A stretch of 64,000 bases of DNA, from assembly GCA_963751695.1 (NCBI GenBank), contig CAVVVP010000004.1, forward strand, positions 62,001-126,000, given 5' to 3'. This stretch comes from SZUA-22 sp963751695. GTDB lineage: Bacteria > Bacteroidota > Ignavibacteria > Ignavibacteriales > Melioribacteraceae. The notes below the pieces were generated by a model that was not told where the DNA came from, did not search any database, and saw nothing but the letters and a program-made list of their open reading frames with translations. Positions 45,497-55,590 of the stretch are shown here, piece by piece (position 1 is the stretch's first letter; the number at the start of each line of letters is the position of its first letter). The position numbers were made by a program, and so were the translations under genes.

Positions 45497-46642
45497 ATGA
45501 AAAAACTATTTTTAATTCTATTCCTGACTGGAGGAATCATGCAAGCTCAAATATCGGGACTTCAAAGTCTTTCGATTTTAAAAAATGCCAAAACTAGATC
45601 AATTAGTCCTGAGAATTTTACAGGTGAAAAAGGCCGTGGAGGAATGGCTACCTTAGAAGAAGGAAGTGCAGCAAATGCTGCCCGAAATCTAGGACAAGGC
45701 TGGAAGGTAAATCCTTATATCAGAATTCAACCCAACGAAACATTCATATTAGCTGAAATCAATGGGTCGGGAATAATAAATCATATTTGGATGACACCTG
45801 TCGGAGATTATCGCTTAATGATAATTCGTTTTTATTGGGACGATGAAACAGAACCTTCAGTAGAAGTACCAGTTGGAGACTTCTTTGCTGCCGGTTGGGG
45901 TATTGGAAATGAACCAGTAATTAATTCACTTGCAGTTTGTGTGAATCCTAGAAGTGGTCTTAATTCATATTGGCAGATGCCCTTTAGAAAGAAATGTAGA
46001 GTAACAATGGAAAATATGGGTGATAAGCAAGCTACACTCTATTATCAAATCGACTACTCTGAAGAAAATGTTGATGAAGGTGTAGCCTATTTTCACGCAC
46101 AGTTCAGAAGAGTGAATAAACTTCCGTTCAAAGATGTATATACTATAATTGACAATATTAAAGGTAAAGGACAATATGTTGGAACTTATCTTGCACATGG
46201 TGCTCGAAGTAATGGATGGTGGGGTGAAGGAGAAATAAAATTTTTTATGGATGGAGACCAGGAATTTCCAACAATATGCGGTACTGGAGAGGAAGATTAC
46301 TTCTGTGGATCTTATGGATATAATGAGAAAAAAATTGATGAAAAATATACTTATTCAGACTTCAGCAGTATATACACAGGTTTTTACTCTGTTAAAGATG
46401 TTGAGATCGATGATCTAGTAGGAGTTTTTGGACAGTATCGTTGGCACGTAGTCGATCCAATAAGGTTTGATGAAGATCTTAAAGTCACCATTCAAAGTAT
46501 CGGCTGGCAGTCTGGAGGTGAATACCTTCCCTTACAAGATGATCTGGCTTCAGTAGCTTATTGGTATCAGAATGAACCTCATAAACAATTTCCTTCACTA
46601 CCATCAAAAAACAACCTAATAATAAAAGAATCTGAAAAATAG
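45497..46642 (+). CDS. GH172 (DUF2961) glycoside hydrolase, secreted
   Basis: A 381-residue protein read from ATG 45497 with GGAG-like sequence (TTGGAG) upstream; an in-frame GTG lies at 45488. The signal ends IMQAQ. The DUF2961 domain spans most of the mature protein: GRGGMATLEEGSAANAARNL, NGSGIINHIWMTPVG, IRFYWDDETEPSVEVPVGDF, FFAAGWGIGNEP-like, GEGEIKFFMDGDQEFPTICGTGEEDYFCGSYGY-type core, and the closing DPIRFDEDLKVTIQSIGWQ. Characterised GH172 enzymes act on alpha-fructofuranosides (inulobiose type) or D-arabinofuranosides by retaining chemistry. It is followed within 12 bases by a Tat-exported oxidoreductase. Confidence 0.93.
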   Translation: MKKLFLILFLTGGIMQAQISGLQSLSILKNAKTRSISPENFTGEKGRGGMATLEEGSAANAARNLGQGWKVNPYIRIQPNETFILAEINGSGIINHIWMTPVGDYRLMIIRFYWDDETEPSVEVPVGDFFAAGWGIGNEPVINSLAVCVNPRSGLNSYWQMPFRKKCRVTMENMGDKQATLYYQIDYSEENVDEGVAYFHAQFRRVNKLPFKDVYTIIDNIKGKGQYVGTYLAHGARSNGWWGEGEIKFFMDGDQEFPTICGTGEEDYFCGSYGYNEKKIDEKYTYSDFSSIYTGFYSVKDVEIDDLVGVFGQYRWHVVDPIRFDEDLKVTIQSIGWQSGGEYLPLQDDLASVAYWYQNEPHKQFPSLPSKNNLIIKESEK

Positions 46643-46644
46643 TT

Positions 46645-46648
46645 GGAG
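46645..46648 (+). promoter_or_regulatory. Ribosome binding site deciding a TTG start
   Basis: GGAG 6 bases before TTG 46655 favours this start over the in-frame TTG at 46643. Confidence 0.5.
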
Positions 46649-46654
46649 TCAAAA

Positions 46655-48025
46655 TTGAAGAAAAATAATTCAACAAGAAGAAGTTTTATTAAAAAAATTG
46701 GTATGGGATCTGCTGCCGTTGCAGTTGCTCCAAACATTATTACTGCCTCGAAAACTCAGAATATTCAGATGTTAAGAAGTAGAGAACAATTGATAGATAC
46801 AGGAAGTTCCTCAAATGAAAAGATACAAATAGCTTTGATCGGTGCCGGAGGAATGGGTGTGGAGGATACGAAAACTGCTCTCAAAATACCAAATGTTAAG
46901 CTTGTAGCGGTTTGTGATCTATACGATGGAAGAATTAAGATGCAAAAGACGCTGGGGAAAGATCTTTTTGCATCTAAGAATTATCAAGAAATTCTAGGCA
47001 GAGATGATATTGATGCGGTGATAATTGGCACGCCGGATCATTGGCATCAAAAGATTTCTGTTGATGCAATGAATAGTGGAAAGCATGTCTATTGTGAAAA
47101 ACCAATGGTTCATTCAATAGATGAAGGGAATGATGTTATAGAAGCCCAAAATAAAAACAAAGTGATATTCCAAGTCGGAAGCCAAGGACTTAGTTCATTA
47201 GGAAATGAAAAAGCAAAAGAACTTCTTGAGGCCGGGGCAATTGGTGAACTTAATTACGCTGAAGGATTTTGGGCGAGGAATTCTCCGGGTGGAGCGTGGC
47301 AATATACAATTCCGGAAGATGGAACAGAAGATACTGTCGATTGGAAAATGTTTTTGAAAGATTATGATTACATACCATTCGATCCAGTAAGATTTTTTCG
47401 TTGGAGAAATTATCTTGATTATGGAACTGGAATGTCAGGTGACCTATTTGTCCATCTCTTCTCCAGTCTTCATTTTATAACTTCTTCATTGGGTCCTAAT
47501 AAAATCTCAGCAATGGGTGGACTTCGATTTTGGAAAGATGGGCGCGAGGTACCCGATGTGCTTTTAGGTATGTTTAATTATCCAGAAGCAAAAACTCATC
47601 CTGGATTTAATCTTTCGCTTAGATGCAATTTTGTTGATGGAACATCTGGTAGTACATATTTGAAATTAGTTGGCAGCGAAGGTTCCATGGATGTAAAATG
47701 GGAAGAGGTTGTACTAAGAACCAATGAAAAAAATGAGCCTACAGATAATTTTCTGAAGGGGAAAGCTGCTGAATCAGAAGTAAAAACTCAACCAAGAAAA
47801 AGAATGCTACCTCCAAAAGAAACTATCTATAAGGTAGAAGATGGATACCTTGGTGCACACTATGATCACTTTTCAAATTTCTTTAATGGAATTAGAGAAG
47901 GTAAAACTGTGTTTGAGGATGCTGAATTTGGAATAAGAGCAGCTGCCCCGGCTTTAGCATGCAACAACAGTTATTTTGATAATGAATATATCAATTGGGA
48001 TCCAGTCAAAATGGAATTAATCTAA
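46655..48025 (+). CDS. Tat-exported Gfo/Idh/MocA oxidoreductase
   Basis: A 456-residue oxidoreductase with a twin-arginine signal peptide (STRRSFIKKIGMGSAAVAVA), meaning it is folded with its nucleotide cofactor in the cytoplasm and then exported. Motifs: IQIALIGAGGMGVEDTKTAL (about 65), VAVCDLYDGRIKM, VIIGTPDHWHQKISVDAM, VYCEKPMVHSIDEG and a long C-terminal domain with YGTGMSGDLFVHLFSSLHFI. The periplasmic branch is known to include glycoside 3-dehydrogenases. The very next genes are two DUF1080 proteins, the family that cleaves 3-keto-glycosides, so a coupled oxidation/cleavage pathway is likely (inference). RBS GGAG supports TTG 46655. Confidence 0.92.
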   Translation: MKKNNSTRRSFIKKIGMGSAAVAVAPNIITASKTQNIQMLRSREQLIDTGSSSNEKIQIALIGAGGMGVEDTKTALKIPNVKLVAVCDLYDGRIKMQKTLGKDLFASKNYQEILGRDDIDAVIIGTPDHWHQKISVDAMNSGKHVYCEKPMVHSIDEGNDVIEAQNKNKVIFQVGSQGLSSLGNEKAKELLEAGAIGELNYAEGFWARNSPGGAWQYTIPEDGTEDTVDWKMFLKDYDYIPFDPVRFFRWRNYLDYGTGMSGDLFVHLFSSLHFITSSLGPNKISAMGGLRFWKDGREVPDVLLGMFNYPEAKTHPGFNLSLRCNFVDGTSGSTYLKLVGSEGSMDVKWEEVVLRTNEKNEPTDNFLKGKAAESEVKTQPRKRMLPPKETIYKVEDGYLGAHYDHFSNFFNGIREGKTVFEDAEFGIRAAAPALACNNSYFDNEYINWDPVKMELI

Positions 48026-48037
48026 CAAGAGGTGGAA

Positions 48038-48773
48038 ATGAAAAAGATCACTACTATAGCAATAGTATTCATTGCTATTTTATTAAGTTCACATGCATGT
48101 AGTAACGATAAGGAATATGTTGATTTAAATAATACCCTTACACAAGAAGAGAAAGCAGAGGATGGGAATTATTATTTGATGGTAAAACAACTGATGGATG
48201 GCACAAATTTAATGACGGGAAAATAAATGGAGGATGGATTGCAGAAAATGGGGAATTTATTGCTCTAGGAAAAGGTGGAGATATTGGAGGTGACATTATC
48301 TCAGATAACGAATACGAAAACTTTGATCTGAAATTGGAATGGAAAATTTCACCAGAGGGTAATAGTGGGATATTCTATCATGTTGTTGAGGGAGAACAGT
48401 ATAAAGCCTTATACTACACAGCTCCTGAATACCAACTGATCGATGATATTGGTTTTCCAAGGAATTTGGAAGAATGGCAAAAGACCGGTGCTGACTACTG
48501 CGATGTACCTTGCAAATGATAAAAAGAAATTGAAAAAAGTAGGTGAATGGAATTCTAGTAGAATTGTCGTTGTTGATTCATTAGTGCAATACTATTTAAA
48601 TGGTGAAAAGATCGTTGAATTTACCAGATGGACAGAGGATTGGCATAGAAGAAAATCCGAAGGAAAGTGGAAAGACTATTCCGGAATATGGAATGCAGAA
48701 AAAAGGTAAAATTGGGTTACAGGATCATGGTAATAAAATATGGTTCAGAAATATTAAAATTAAATCACTTTAG
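48038..48773 (+). pseudogene. DUF1080 gene broken by three single-base frameshifts
   Basis: ATG 48038 opens a lipoprotein signal ending SSHAC. The DUF1080 motifs continue but in changing frames: first ...EEKAE, then (after a loss of one G near 48162, which would restore GAGGGATGGG and the usual EGWELLFDGK) KTTDGWHKFNDGK and GNSGIFYHV; then (after a gained T near 48499) YLANDKKKLKKVGEWNSS and YYLNGEKIVEF; then (after a gained T near 48680) PEYGMQKKGKIGLQDHG and FRNIKIK, stop at 48771. Each correction recreates a canonical family motif. The gene sits between the Tat oxidoreductase and an intact DUF1080 gene. Either a real pseudogene or a patch of assembly error. Confidence 0.85.
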
Positions 48774-48784
48774 AGGACTTAGAT

Positions 48785-49408
48785 ATGAACATAAGGTTAG
48801 CGCAAACAATATTGGCATTAATACCAATAGTGTTTCTTTCATGCAGTTCCAATAATTCGAATGGAGAGGGAACTAAGCAAGCACTATTTAACGGAGAGGA
48901 CTTGACGGGTTGGAATATTCATGGAACAGAAAAATGGTTTGTAGAGGATGGAGATTTGATTTGTGAGAGCGGTCCAGACAAAGAGTATGGATATTTAAGT
49001 ACGGATCGAAAATTCAAGAATTTTGAACTCAGTTTAGAATTTTTGCAAGAGGCAGAGGGTAATAGCGGAGTGTTTTTTCGCTCATCAATTGAAGGTGTTA
49101 AGATAAGCGGATGGCAAGTTGAGGTTGCTCCTCCGAATGATGACACTGGAGGAATTTACGAATCATATGGTAGAGGTTGGCTGGTTGAAATACCGGATGA
49201 AAAAGAACACATCCTTAAAATGGGGGAGTGGAATGAACTAAAAATTAAAGCAATTGATGATAATGTTAAAACCTACTTAAACGGTGAGCAGATGGTTGAT
49301 TTCACTGATGAAAAAATTGGTGAAGGATATGGATTCATAGCACTTCAAATTCATAGTGGTGGCGGAATAAAAATCCGATGGAGAAATATTGAAATTATTG
49401 AACTATAA
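48785..49408 (+). CDS. DUF1080 (3-keto-disaccharide hydrolase fold) lipoprotein
   Basis: A 207-residue lipoprotein (signal ending VFLSC) with an intact DUF1080 domain: QALFNGEDLTGWNIHGTEKW, FVEDGDLICESG, FELSLEFLQEAEGNSGVFFR, GWQVEVAPP, LKMGEWNELKIKAID, VKTYLNGEQMVDFTDEK and the closing GFIALQIHSGGGIKIRWRNI. It is diverged from the broken copy just upstream and from the one at 6493, including VHSGGGI in place of LQDHG. With the Tat oxidoreductase two genes upstream it fits a 3-keto-glycoside cleavage role. The GH106 gene begins 16 bases after its stop. Confidence 0.92.
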   Translation: MNIRLAQTILALIPIVFLSCSSNNSNGEGTKQALFNGEDLTGWNIHGTEKWFVEDGDLICESGPDKEYGYLSTDRKFKNFELSLEFLQEAEGNSGVFFRSSIEGVKISGWQVEVAPPNDDTGGIYESYGRGWLVEIPDEKEHILKMGEWNELKIKAIDDNVKTYLNGEQMVDFTDEKIGEGYGFIALQIHSGGGIKIRWRNIEIIEL

Positions 49409-49424
49409 TTTTTGGTTTATTTGG

Positions 49425-52170
49425 ATGGACTTTAGATTAAAATCACTCATTCTTTTTCTCTCAATCTTAGTAATCTTAATTCAAGCTTGTTCTGAGCGAA
49501 AGGTCAATGAATTAAAGTGGCCCGAAACTAAAACTGAGCATATGCCTGGAACATACTGGTGGTGGATGGGGAGTGCTGTTGACAAGGAAAATCTAACGTA
49601 TAATCTTGAAACTTTAAAGGAGAGTGGAATTGGCAATGTCCACATTATTCCGATATATGGTGTTGAAGGTGAGGAAGAAAATTATATCGATTTTCTAAGC
49701 AAAGAGTGGATGGAGGTACTCAAGTATACAATTGGGGAAGCTTCTAGAATGAAGATGAATGTTGATATGAGTACTACAACAGGTTGGCCTTTCGGAGGCG
49801 CACATGTTACTGAATCGAATGCCGCAAAAAAGTTGGAATATAAAAAATATAGTTTATCGCATGGAGACCGATTTGATGAAGTTTTTGATACTAGTAAGAC
49901 AGTTGCAATAATGGCATATTCGGAAAAGCATCAAAATCTAAATCTAACTTCAAAATTAGATGCCAACGGTAAATTTAATTGGGTTGTTCCACAAGGAGAG
50001 TGGGAAGCTATTTGTGCTGTTTAAGTATGGAACAGAGCAGAAGGTAAAACGAGCAGCCCCTGGAAATATTGGACTTGTCTTAGACCCATTTTCAGAAAGC
50101 GGATTGGAAGAGTATTTTACAAGATATGATAAAGCGTTTTTAAACGATGAAGAATATAATCTCCGAGCACAATATCACGATTCATATGAATATTATAATG
50201 CAAATTGGACAGAGGAATATTTGAAAGCATTCAAAGTTTTAAATCATTACGATCTACTCGATTACCTTCCACAATTATTGGATAAAGATAATATAAATGT
50301 GAGAGTGCTCTCAGATTATCGGCGAACGTTGGCTGAACTCCATTTGTCATATATAGAAAATTGGACTGATTGGGCTCATTCGTATGGATGGCTAACAAGG
50401 AATGAAGCGCATGGTGCACCAGGGAATTTATTGGATCTATATGCTGCATCCGATATACCGGAAACGGAAACTTTTGGAGCAAGAAAACTTAAGATTCCAG
50501 GAATTAAATATGATAAAGAAAATATTTCTGAGAGTGTTCCACCAAATCCGTTGATTTTGAAGTTTGCCTCATCTGCTGCGAATGTGACAGGAAAAAGAAT
50601 AATTGCATCAGAAACTTGTACTTGGCTCAGAGAACATTTCAAAACATCATTAGCTCAAATAAAACCTCAAATTGATGAACTTTTTTTGAGCGGAATAAAC
50701 CACGTGTTCTATCATGGGAATGCATACTCCCCAATAGAAGCCAAATGGCCTGGTTGGATTTTCTATGCTTCTACGCATTTCGAAAAAGAAAACTCAATTT
50801 GGAAAGATATATCTAATCTCAATTCATACATAACAAGATGCCAATCATTTTTGCAAGAAAGCCAACCTGATAATGATATTCTGCTATACTGGCCAATTGA
50901 AGATGTATATCATAATTACACTAATAAACTGCTAAAGCAACTTAGCGTGCATGATATTGACTGGTTTACAGATTCAGAATTTGGGAAATTGGCTCAAATG
51001 CTATTAGATGATGGATACAGCTTTGACTACATTTCAGATCAGCAATTAAAGGAACTCATCGTTGAAGATGGTAATATTTATTCTAACAATAGTAAATACA
51101 AAGTAGTGGTGGTTCCAAATACAAACTATTTGTCCATCGAAACATTGAGCAGAATCCAAGACTTATCTGATGAAGGTGCCACTATTATTTTTCAAAACTC
51201 CTTACCTAAATCGTTCCCAGGTTTTTCAAACCTTCAAGAGAGGGATTCCAGTTTTGAAAAAATTAAAGAATCTTTACGTAGGAAAAGCAAAGTTATTGAA
51301 GATAAAAAAATAATAATCTCAGATGAAGTACAGAAAATTCTAAGGAATCTTGAAATTAGAAAAGAAGAATTTAATTCCCTTAACCTTAGTTTTATAAGGA
51401 AAAAGCACTCTGACGGATATATTTATTTTTTATCAAATTTTTCAAATAAGAAGATTAAAACTTGGATTCCCTTGGCTGCTAAAGCAGCTATAGTTGGAAT
51501 CCTTGATCCAAGATATGAAGATAAAGTTGGCATTGCTAAAACAAGGAAAACTAGCGAGGGGATTGAAGTCTTTTTACAAATTAAACCAGGAGAATCGATA
51601 TTTCTCAAAACATCTGGTCAGCCCATGATGAAGCAAAAGAAATGGTATTACACCGAGCAGAGTGGGACAAGCGTTGAGTTAAGGGGAGAGTGGAAAATTG
51701 ATTTTATTGATGGAGGACCTTCGCTGCCAACTTCTTATTTAACAAGTGAACTAAAATCATGGACATATCATGTTGACTCAAACTCTCAAAGTTTTGCTGG
51801 AACAGCAAAATACACATTGATATTTGATCTTCAAAAAAAGAATTATGATGACTTCATTCTAGATTTAGGAAAAGTTTGTGAAAGCGCAAGAATAGTGGTC
51901 AATAATAATTTTGTCGGTACTCTTTGGAGTGTCCCATTCAGAATATCCATTGGCGAATATTTAAAATTTGGAAAAAATGTTTTGGAGATTGAAGTTACCA
52001 ACTTATCAGCAAATCGAATACGCTATTTAGATAGAAAAGGAATAGAGTGGAAAAAATTCTTTTTTGTAAATGTTCATTACAAAAATTTTGATGCTTCTAA
52101 ATGGCCCATTATGGATTCCGGGCTTTTAGGCCCAGTCACTTTAACTCCTGTAAATTGTATGAGTTTTTAG
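49425..52170 (+). pseudogene. GH106 alpha-L-rhamnosidase gene with a frameshift
   Basis: A lipoprotein signal (ILIQAC) from ATG 49425 is followed by the GH106 start: PGTYWWWMGSAVDKENLTYN, NVHIIPIYGVEG and DMSTTTGWPFGGAHV. The frame ends at TAA 50022-50024 and the protein continues in the +1 frame from about 50013 (LFKYGTEQKVKRAAPGNIGL) to the stop at 52168-52170, with the rest of the family: IIASETCTWLREHF, GINHVFYHGNAYSP, and the C-terminal galactose-binding-like LGKVCESARIVVNNNFVGTL. Removing one T of 50011-50013 gives a continuous WEAIVLFKYGTEQ. GH106 removes alpha-L-rhamnose, including in rhamnogalacturonan. A second, intact GH106 is at 55591. The frameshift may be real or an assembly error. 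Confidence 0.87.
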
Positions 52171-52190
52171 TGCTAATAATCGACGCGGAC

Positions 52191-53549
52191 TTGTTCAATA
52201 GAATAACCATATCATTCATAGTCCTCCTTCTATTAGGTTGTCATGGAAAAGATGAAGAAAACAAACCTAATATAATATTCATCCTAGCTGATGATCTGGG
52301 TGTCCATCAAATTGGTGCCTATGGCAGTCAGTTTTATGAGACTCCAAGCATTGATAATCTTGCTTCTGATGGTATGAGATTTACAAATGCTTATGCAGCA
52401 GCAACAGTTTGCTCTCCTACCAGAGCAAGCATAATGACTGGTAAATATCCTGCTAGACTTCATTTAACAGATTTTATTCCGGGAAAAGAATATCCGAATA
52501 AATTGCTGAATGTCCCAGCTTGGACAAAATATCTTCCCCAAAACGAAATAACTATTGCAGAGGTTTTGAAAAATGCTGGATATAGGACAGGACATTTTGG
52601 TAAATGGCATCTAAATATTGACAAAAAATATAAACCAGGTCGATCGGGAGACCCAGGTAGTCAAGGTTTTGATGAGGTGCTCACAACCCATAAACCTGGA
52701 GCTGGTCCTGAGAGTAAATATGAGAATGATCATCATCATGTAAAAGAGATTACTGAAAGTGCCATTCAGTTTATTGAATCAAATAAAAAAGTTCCATTTT
52801 TTGCATACATATCGCATAACACTATTCATGCTCCAGAGATTGAAGATTCAACTTTGATCCAGAAATATCAAAACAAATACGATTCAAAAAATGGAGGATC
52901 AAATATTCCAGTTCAAGCGGCAATGTTAGAAACTCTTGATAAGAGTGTTGAAGAAATCATGTTAAAACTTAAAGAGTTAGACATTGAGGATAATACGATT
53001 GTAGTATTTTTCTCAGACAATGGTCAGCTAGGTGAAAAGAATGGATTTCCTTTCAGAGGAAGCAAAGGGGATCTTTACGAAGGCGGAATAAGAATGCCTT
53101 TAATAATTAGATGGCCCTTTACTATAAGGTCAAGGAGTATTTGTGAAGAACTTGTAATAAGCAATGATTTTTTCTCAACCTTTCTTGAAATTGCAAATAT
53201 CAAAGATCAACGATTCTCTACTGATGGGATTAGTATAGTGCCATTACTAAAAAATCCTAAAACTAAATTAAATAGAAAATCGCTTTATTGGCATTACCCT
53301 CATTACCATGGTAATGGATTAGGACCACAAGGAGCTATTAGAAAAGGAAATTACAAGCTAATTGAGTGGTTTGAAAAATCATATTTAAATGAACCTGGTA
53401 TGTATGAACTTTATGATCTAGAAGATGATCCTGGAGAGCGGAAAAATTTGGCAGATACACTTCAGCTAGTAGTTAATGAACTATCAAAAGACCTCTCCGC
53501 TTGGAGAGAAGCTATTAAAGCCCAGTCCATGACAATTAATTCAAAATAA
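52191..53549 (+). CDS. S1-family sulfatase lipoprotein
   Basis: A sulfatase of about 452 residues. From TTG 52191 it gives a lipoprotein signal ending VLLLLGC; GTG 52170 (overlapping the preceding stop) and ATG 52101 are in-frame alternatives. The mature start NIIFILADDLGVHQIGAYGS carries metal-binding aspartates. The formylglycine signature CSPTR lies in VCSPTRASIMTGKYPARLH (cysteine codon at 52410). HFGKWHLN, HNTIHAP and FFSDNGQLG complete the active site. Activity needs cysteine-to-formylglycine maturation; no maturase gene is in this window. It implies a sulfated glycan substrate (inference). The overlap with GH106 suggests co-transcription. Confidence 0.93.
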   Translation: MFNRITISFIVLLLLGCHGKDEENKPNIIFILADDLGVHQIGAYGSQFYETPSIDNLASDGMRFTNAYAAATVCSPTRASIMTGKYPARLHLTDFIPGKEYPNKLLNVPAWTKYLPQNEITIAEVLKNAGYRTGHFGKWHLNIDKKYKPGRSGDPGSQGFDEVLTTHKPGAGPESKYENDHHHVKEITESAIQFIESNKKVPFFAYISHNTIHAPEIEDSTLIQKYQNKYDSKNGGSNIPVQAAMLETLDKSVEEIMLKLKELDIEDNTIVVFFSDNGQLGEKNGFPFRGSKGDLYEGGIRMPLIIRWPFTIRSRSICEELVISNDFFSTFLEIANIKDQRFSTDGISIVPLLKNPKTKLNRKSLYWHYPHYHGNGLGPQGAIRKGNYKLIEWFEKSYLNEPGMYELYDLEDDPGERKNLADTLQLVVNELSKDLSAWREAIKAQSMTINSK

Positions 53550-53564
53550 ATATTTGGGAAGGAT

Positions 53565-55562
53565 ATGATTAAAATTACATTATTAACACTTTTATTAAGT
53601 TCTGCAGTTTATACACAAGTAGCAACCACTCCAATTGTTTTAGATCCAGATTCTTACAAACTTCCTAACCTTCTTCCTGCTCTTGATTATGAAGATGATG
53701 AGAAATTTAGAACGGATGCTACAAAGTATATTCCAGTGAATGATGATTTATTCTATGAACATGTTAAACAAGAAATGACTAATGAAGAAATAATAGCAAT
53801 TGATGATGAAATTTATAAAAAGCAGAATATTGAACACAAGAAAACACTTACTAAACAACTTGGAAAGTCGGTGACTTCAATTGTAAGCGTTGGTGATAAT
53901 ATGTATGTTGGAACCCTCCAAGGCTTATACATTATTGGAATTGATAATAAACCCACTATGCACATATCTTATGGTGTTAACGGGCCACTTTCAACAGTAA
54001 TAAACGGAATTTGTTTAGATTCAAGAGGCACTATATGGTTTGCAACTCCAATTGGACTTAGTAAACTCAGCAAAGATGGTTCATGGGAGGCAGTTAGGGG
54101 TAGTGGTGGATTGCCAGTTGAGAATGTTACAGCATTAGCGATCGATAAAGATGACAAAATATGGTTAGGGACATCTGAAGGAGCAATTCTTTACACTCCT
54201 TATGAAAAAGATAGACAATGGTATTATCGTGCTGGTAAAAGATATTTAATCAATGATGTTATTTCTGATATTGCAATTTCGGAAGATGGGAAGAACGTTT
54301 ACTTCCAAACAGTTGATGGGAGTTGTAAATTATCAATAGTTGAAAGGACTCTCTTTGAAAAAGCTGAGATAATTGAAGAAAGATTAAATGAGTGGCATAG
54401 AAGAGAGGGTCTTGTTGCGGAGTGCAGATTTGATTATGCTGAAAATCCCACTTCTCACATTATTCATGATAATGATAACGACGGGCTCTGGACATCATAT
54501 CATGTTGTGGCTATGTCACTTGCGTATGCTTCAACTGGAGAAAGAAGATATCTTGAGTCTGCAAAAGAGAGTATGAAAGCAATGATAATGCTTCAAAATG
54601 CATCAGGCACACCAGGATTGGTTGCCAGAAGCGTTTTACCAATATCAGAGAGGGAAAGAAAAAGTGAACAATGGCGAGTTACACCTGATGGAAAAATGAT
54701 CTGGAAAAGTGATACATCAAGTGATGAAATTGACGGACACTATTTTGCATTCTATGCATACTGGGAACATATCGCCAAACACGATAAAGAAGAAGATCAG
54801 TTGATTAAAAATCAGATTACGGATTTAACAAACTATATTGTTGATAATAATTACCAACTAATTGACTGGACAGGTGAGAGAACAAGGTGGGGTTTCTGGA
54901 ATCCAGAACTTTTAAATGATGATCCAGAGCATTATCTTGAAAATGGATTAAATTCTGCACAAATACTTTCATTCCTTAGAACCGCTTACCACATAACCGG
55001 AAATGAAAAATATATTAAACATTACAATTACCTTATTATCGAACACGGCTATCTTGCTAATTTACTTATGGAGAAAAAAGCTTATCCAGATGAGAACAAT
55101 CACTCTGATAATCAATTGGGTTATTGTGCTCTATATCCTTTACTCCAATTAGAGCATGGTAAAAAAGAAAGAAACGCGTTACAAAGGGCAGTAAGGAGAC
55201 ACCATAAGACATTAAATAGAGATGGTTCTGCATTCTTCTATTTTGCGGCTGCTACGATCGATCCAGATTTTGTTGAAATTAAAGACGCAGTTACAAATTT
55301 AAGGAATATTCCAACCGACCGAAGACAGTGGAAAATGGTCAATAGTAATCGAGCTGATATTGTTTGGCATCCTCGATTAACCCGTTTTGGAAAACAACAA
55401 CTTTTGACTGTATTGCCAGGTGATGAAGTCTCTTGGTCAAAATGGAATAGTAATCCATATTTACCAGATACAGGTTCCGACGGAAGAAATGAAGATGATG
55501 GTGCTTCATGGTTGCTAGCATATTGGATGGGACGGTATCATGGATTTATTTCTTCTCAATAA
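53565..55562 (+). CDS. Sensor-type beta-propeller fused to an alpha/alpha-toroid-like domain (family copy 3)
   Basis: A 665-residue secreted protein (signal ending SAVYTQ) with AAGGA upstream of ATG 53565. A distinct acidic N-terminal segment (about 20-100) precedes a shortened propeller (LDSRGTIWFATPIGLSKLSK, IDKDDKIWLGTSEGAILYTP). The helical domain has DNDGLWTSYH, KSDTSSDEIDGHYFAFYAYW, TRWGFWNPELLNDDPEHYLE, ENGLNSAQILSFLRTAYHIT, TGNEKYIKHYNYLIIEHGY and the end ASWLLAYWMGRYHGFISSQ. This is the same family as 20602, 41851 and 60195. It lies between a sulfatase and an intact GH106 rhamnosidase. No transmembrane segment. Confidence 0.82.
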   Translation: MIKITLLTLLLSSAVYTQVATTPIVLDPDSYKLPNLLPALDYEDDEKFRTDATKYIPVNDDLFYEHVKQEMTNEEIIAIDDEIYKKQNIEHKKTLTKQLGKSVTSIVSVGDNMYVGTLQGLYIIGIDNKPTMHISYGVNGPLSTVINGICLDSRGTIWFATPIGLSKLSKDGSWEAVRGSGGLPVENVTALAIDKDDKIWLGTSEGAILYTPYEKDRQWYYRAGKRYLINDVISDIAISEDGKNVYFQTVDGSCKLSIVERTLFEKAEIIEERLNEWHRREGLVAECRFDYAENPTSHIIHDNDNDGLWTSYHVVAMSLAYASTGERRYLESAKESMKAMIMLQNASGTPGLVARSVLPISERERKSEQWRVTPDGKMIWKSDTSSDEIDGHYFAFYAYWEHIAKHDKEEDQLIKNQITDLTNYIVDNNYQLIDWTGERTRWGFWNPELLNDDPEHYLENGLNSAQILSFLRTAYHITGNEKYIKHYNYLIIEHGYLANLLMEKKAYPDENNHSDNQLGYCALYPLLQLEHGKKERNALQRAVRRHHKTLNRDGSAFFYFAAATIDPDFVEIKDAVTNLRNIPTDRRQWKMVNSNRADIVWHPRLTRFGKQQLLTVLPGDEVSWSKWNSNPYLPDTGSDGRNEDDGASWLLAYWMGRYHGFISSQ

Positions 55563-55590
55563 TTTATTTACAATCTTTAAGTAAAATTGA

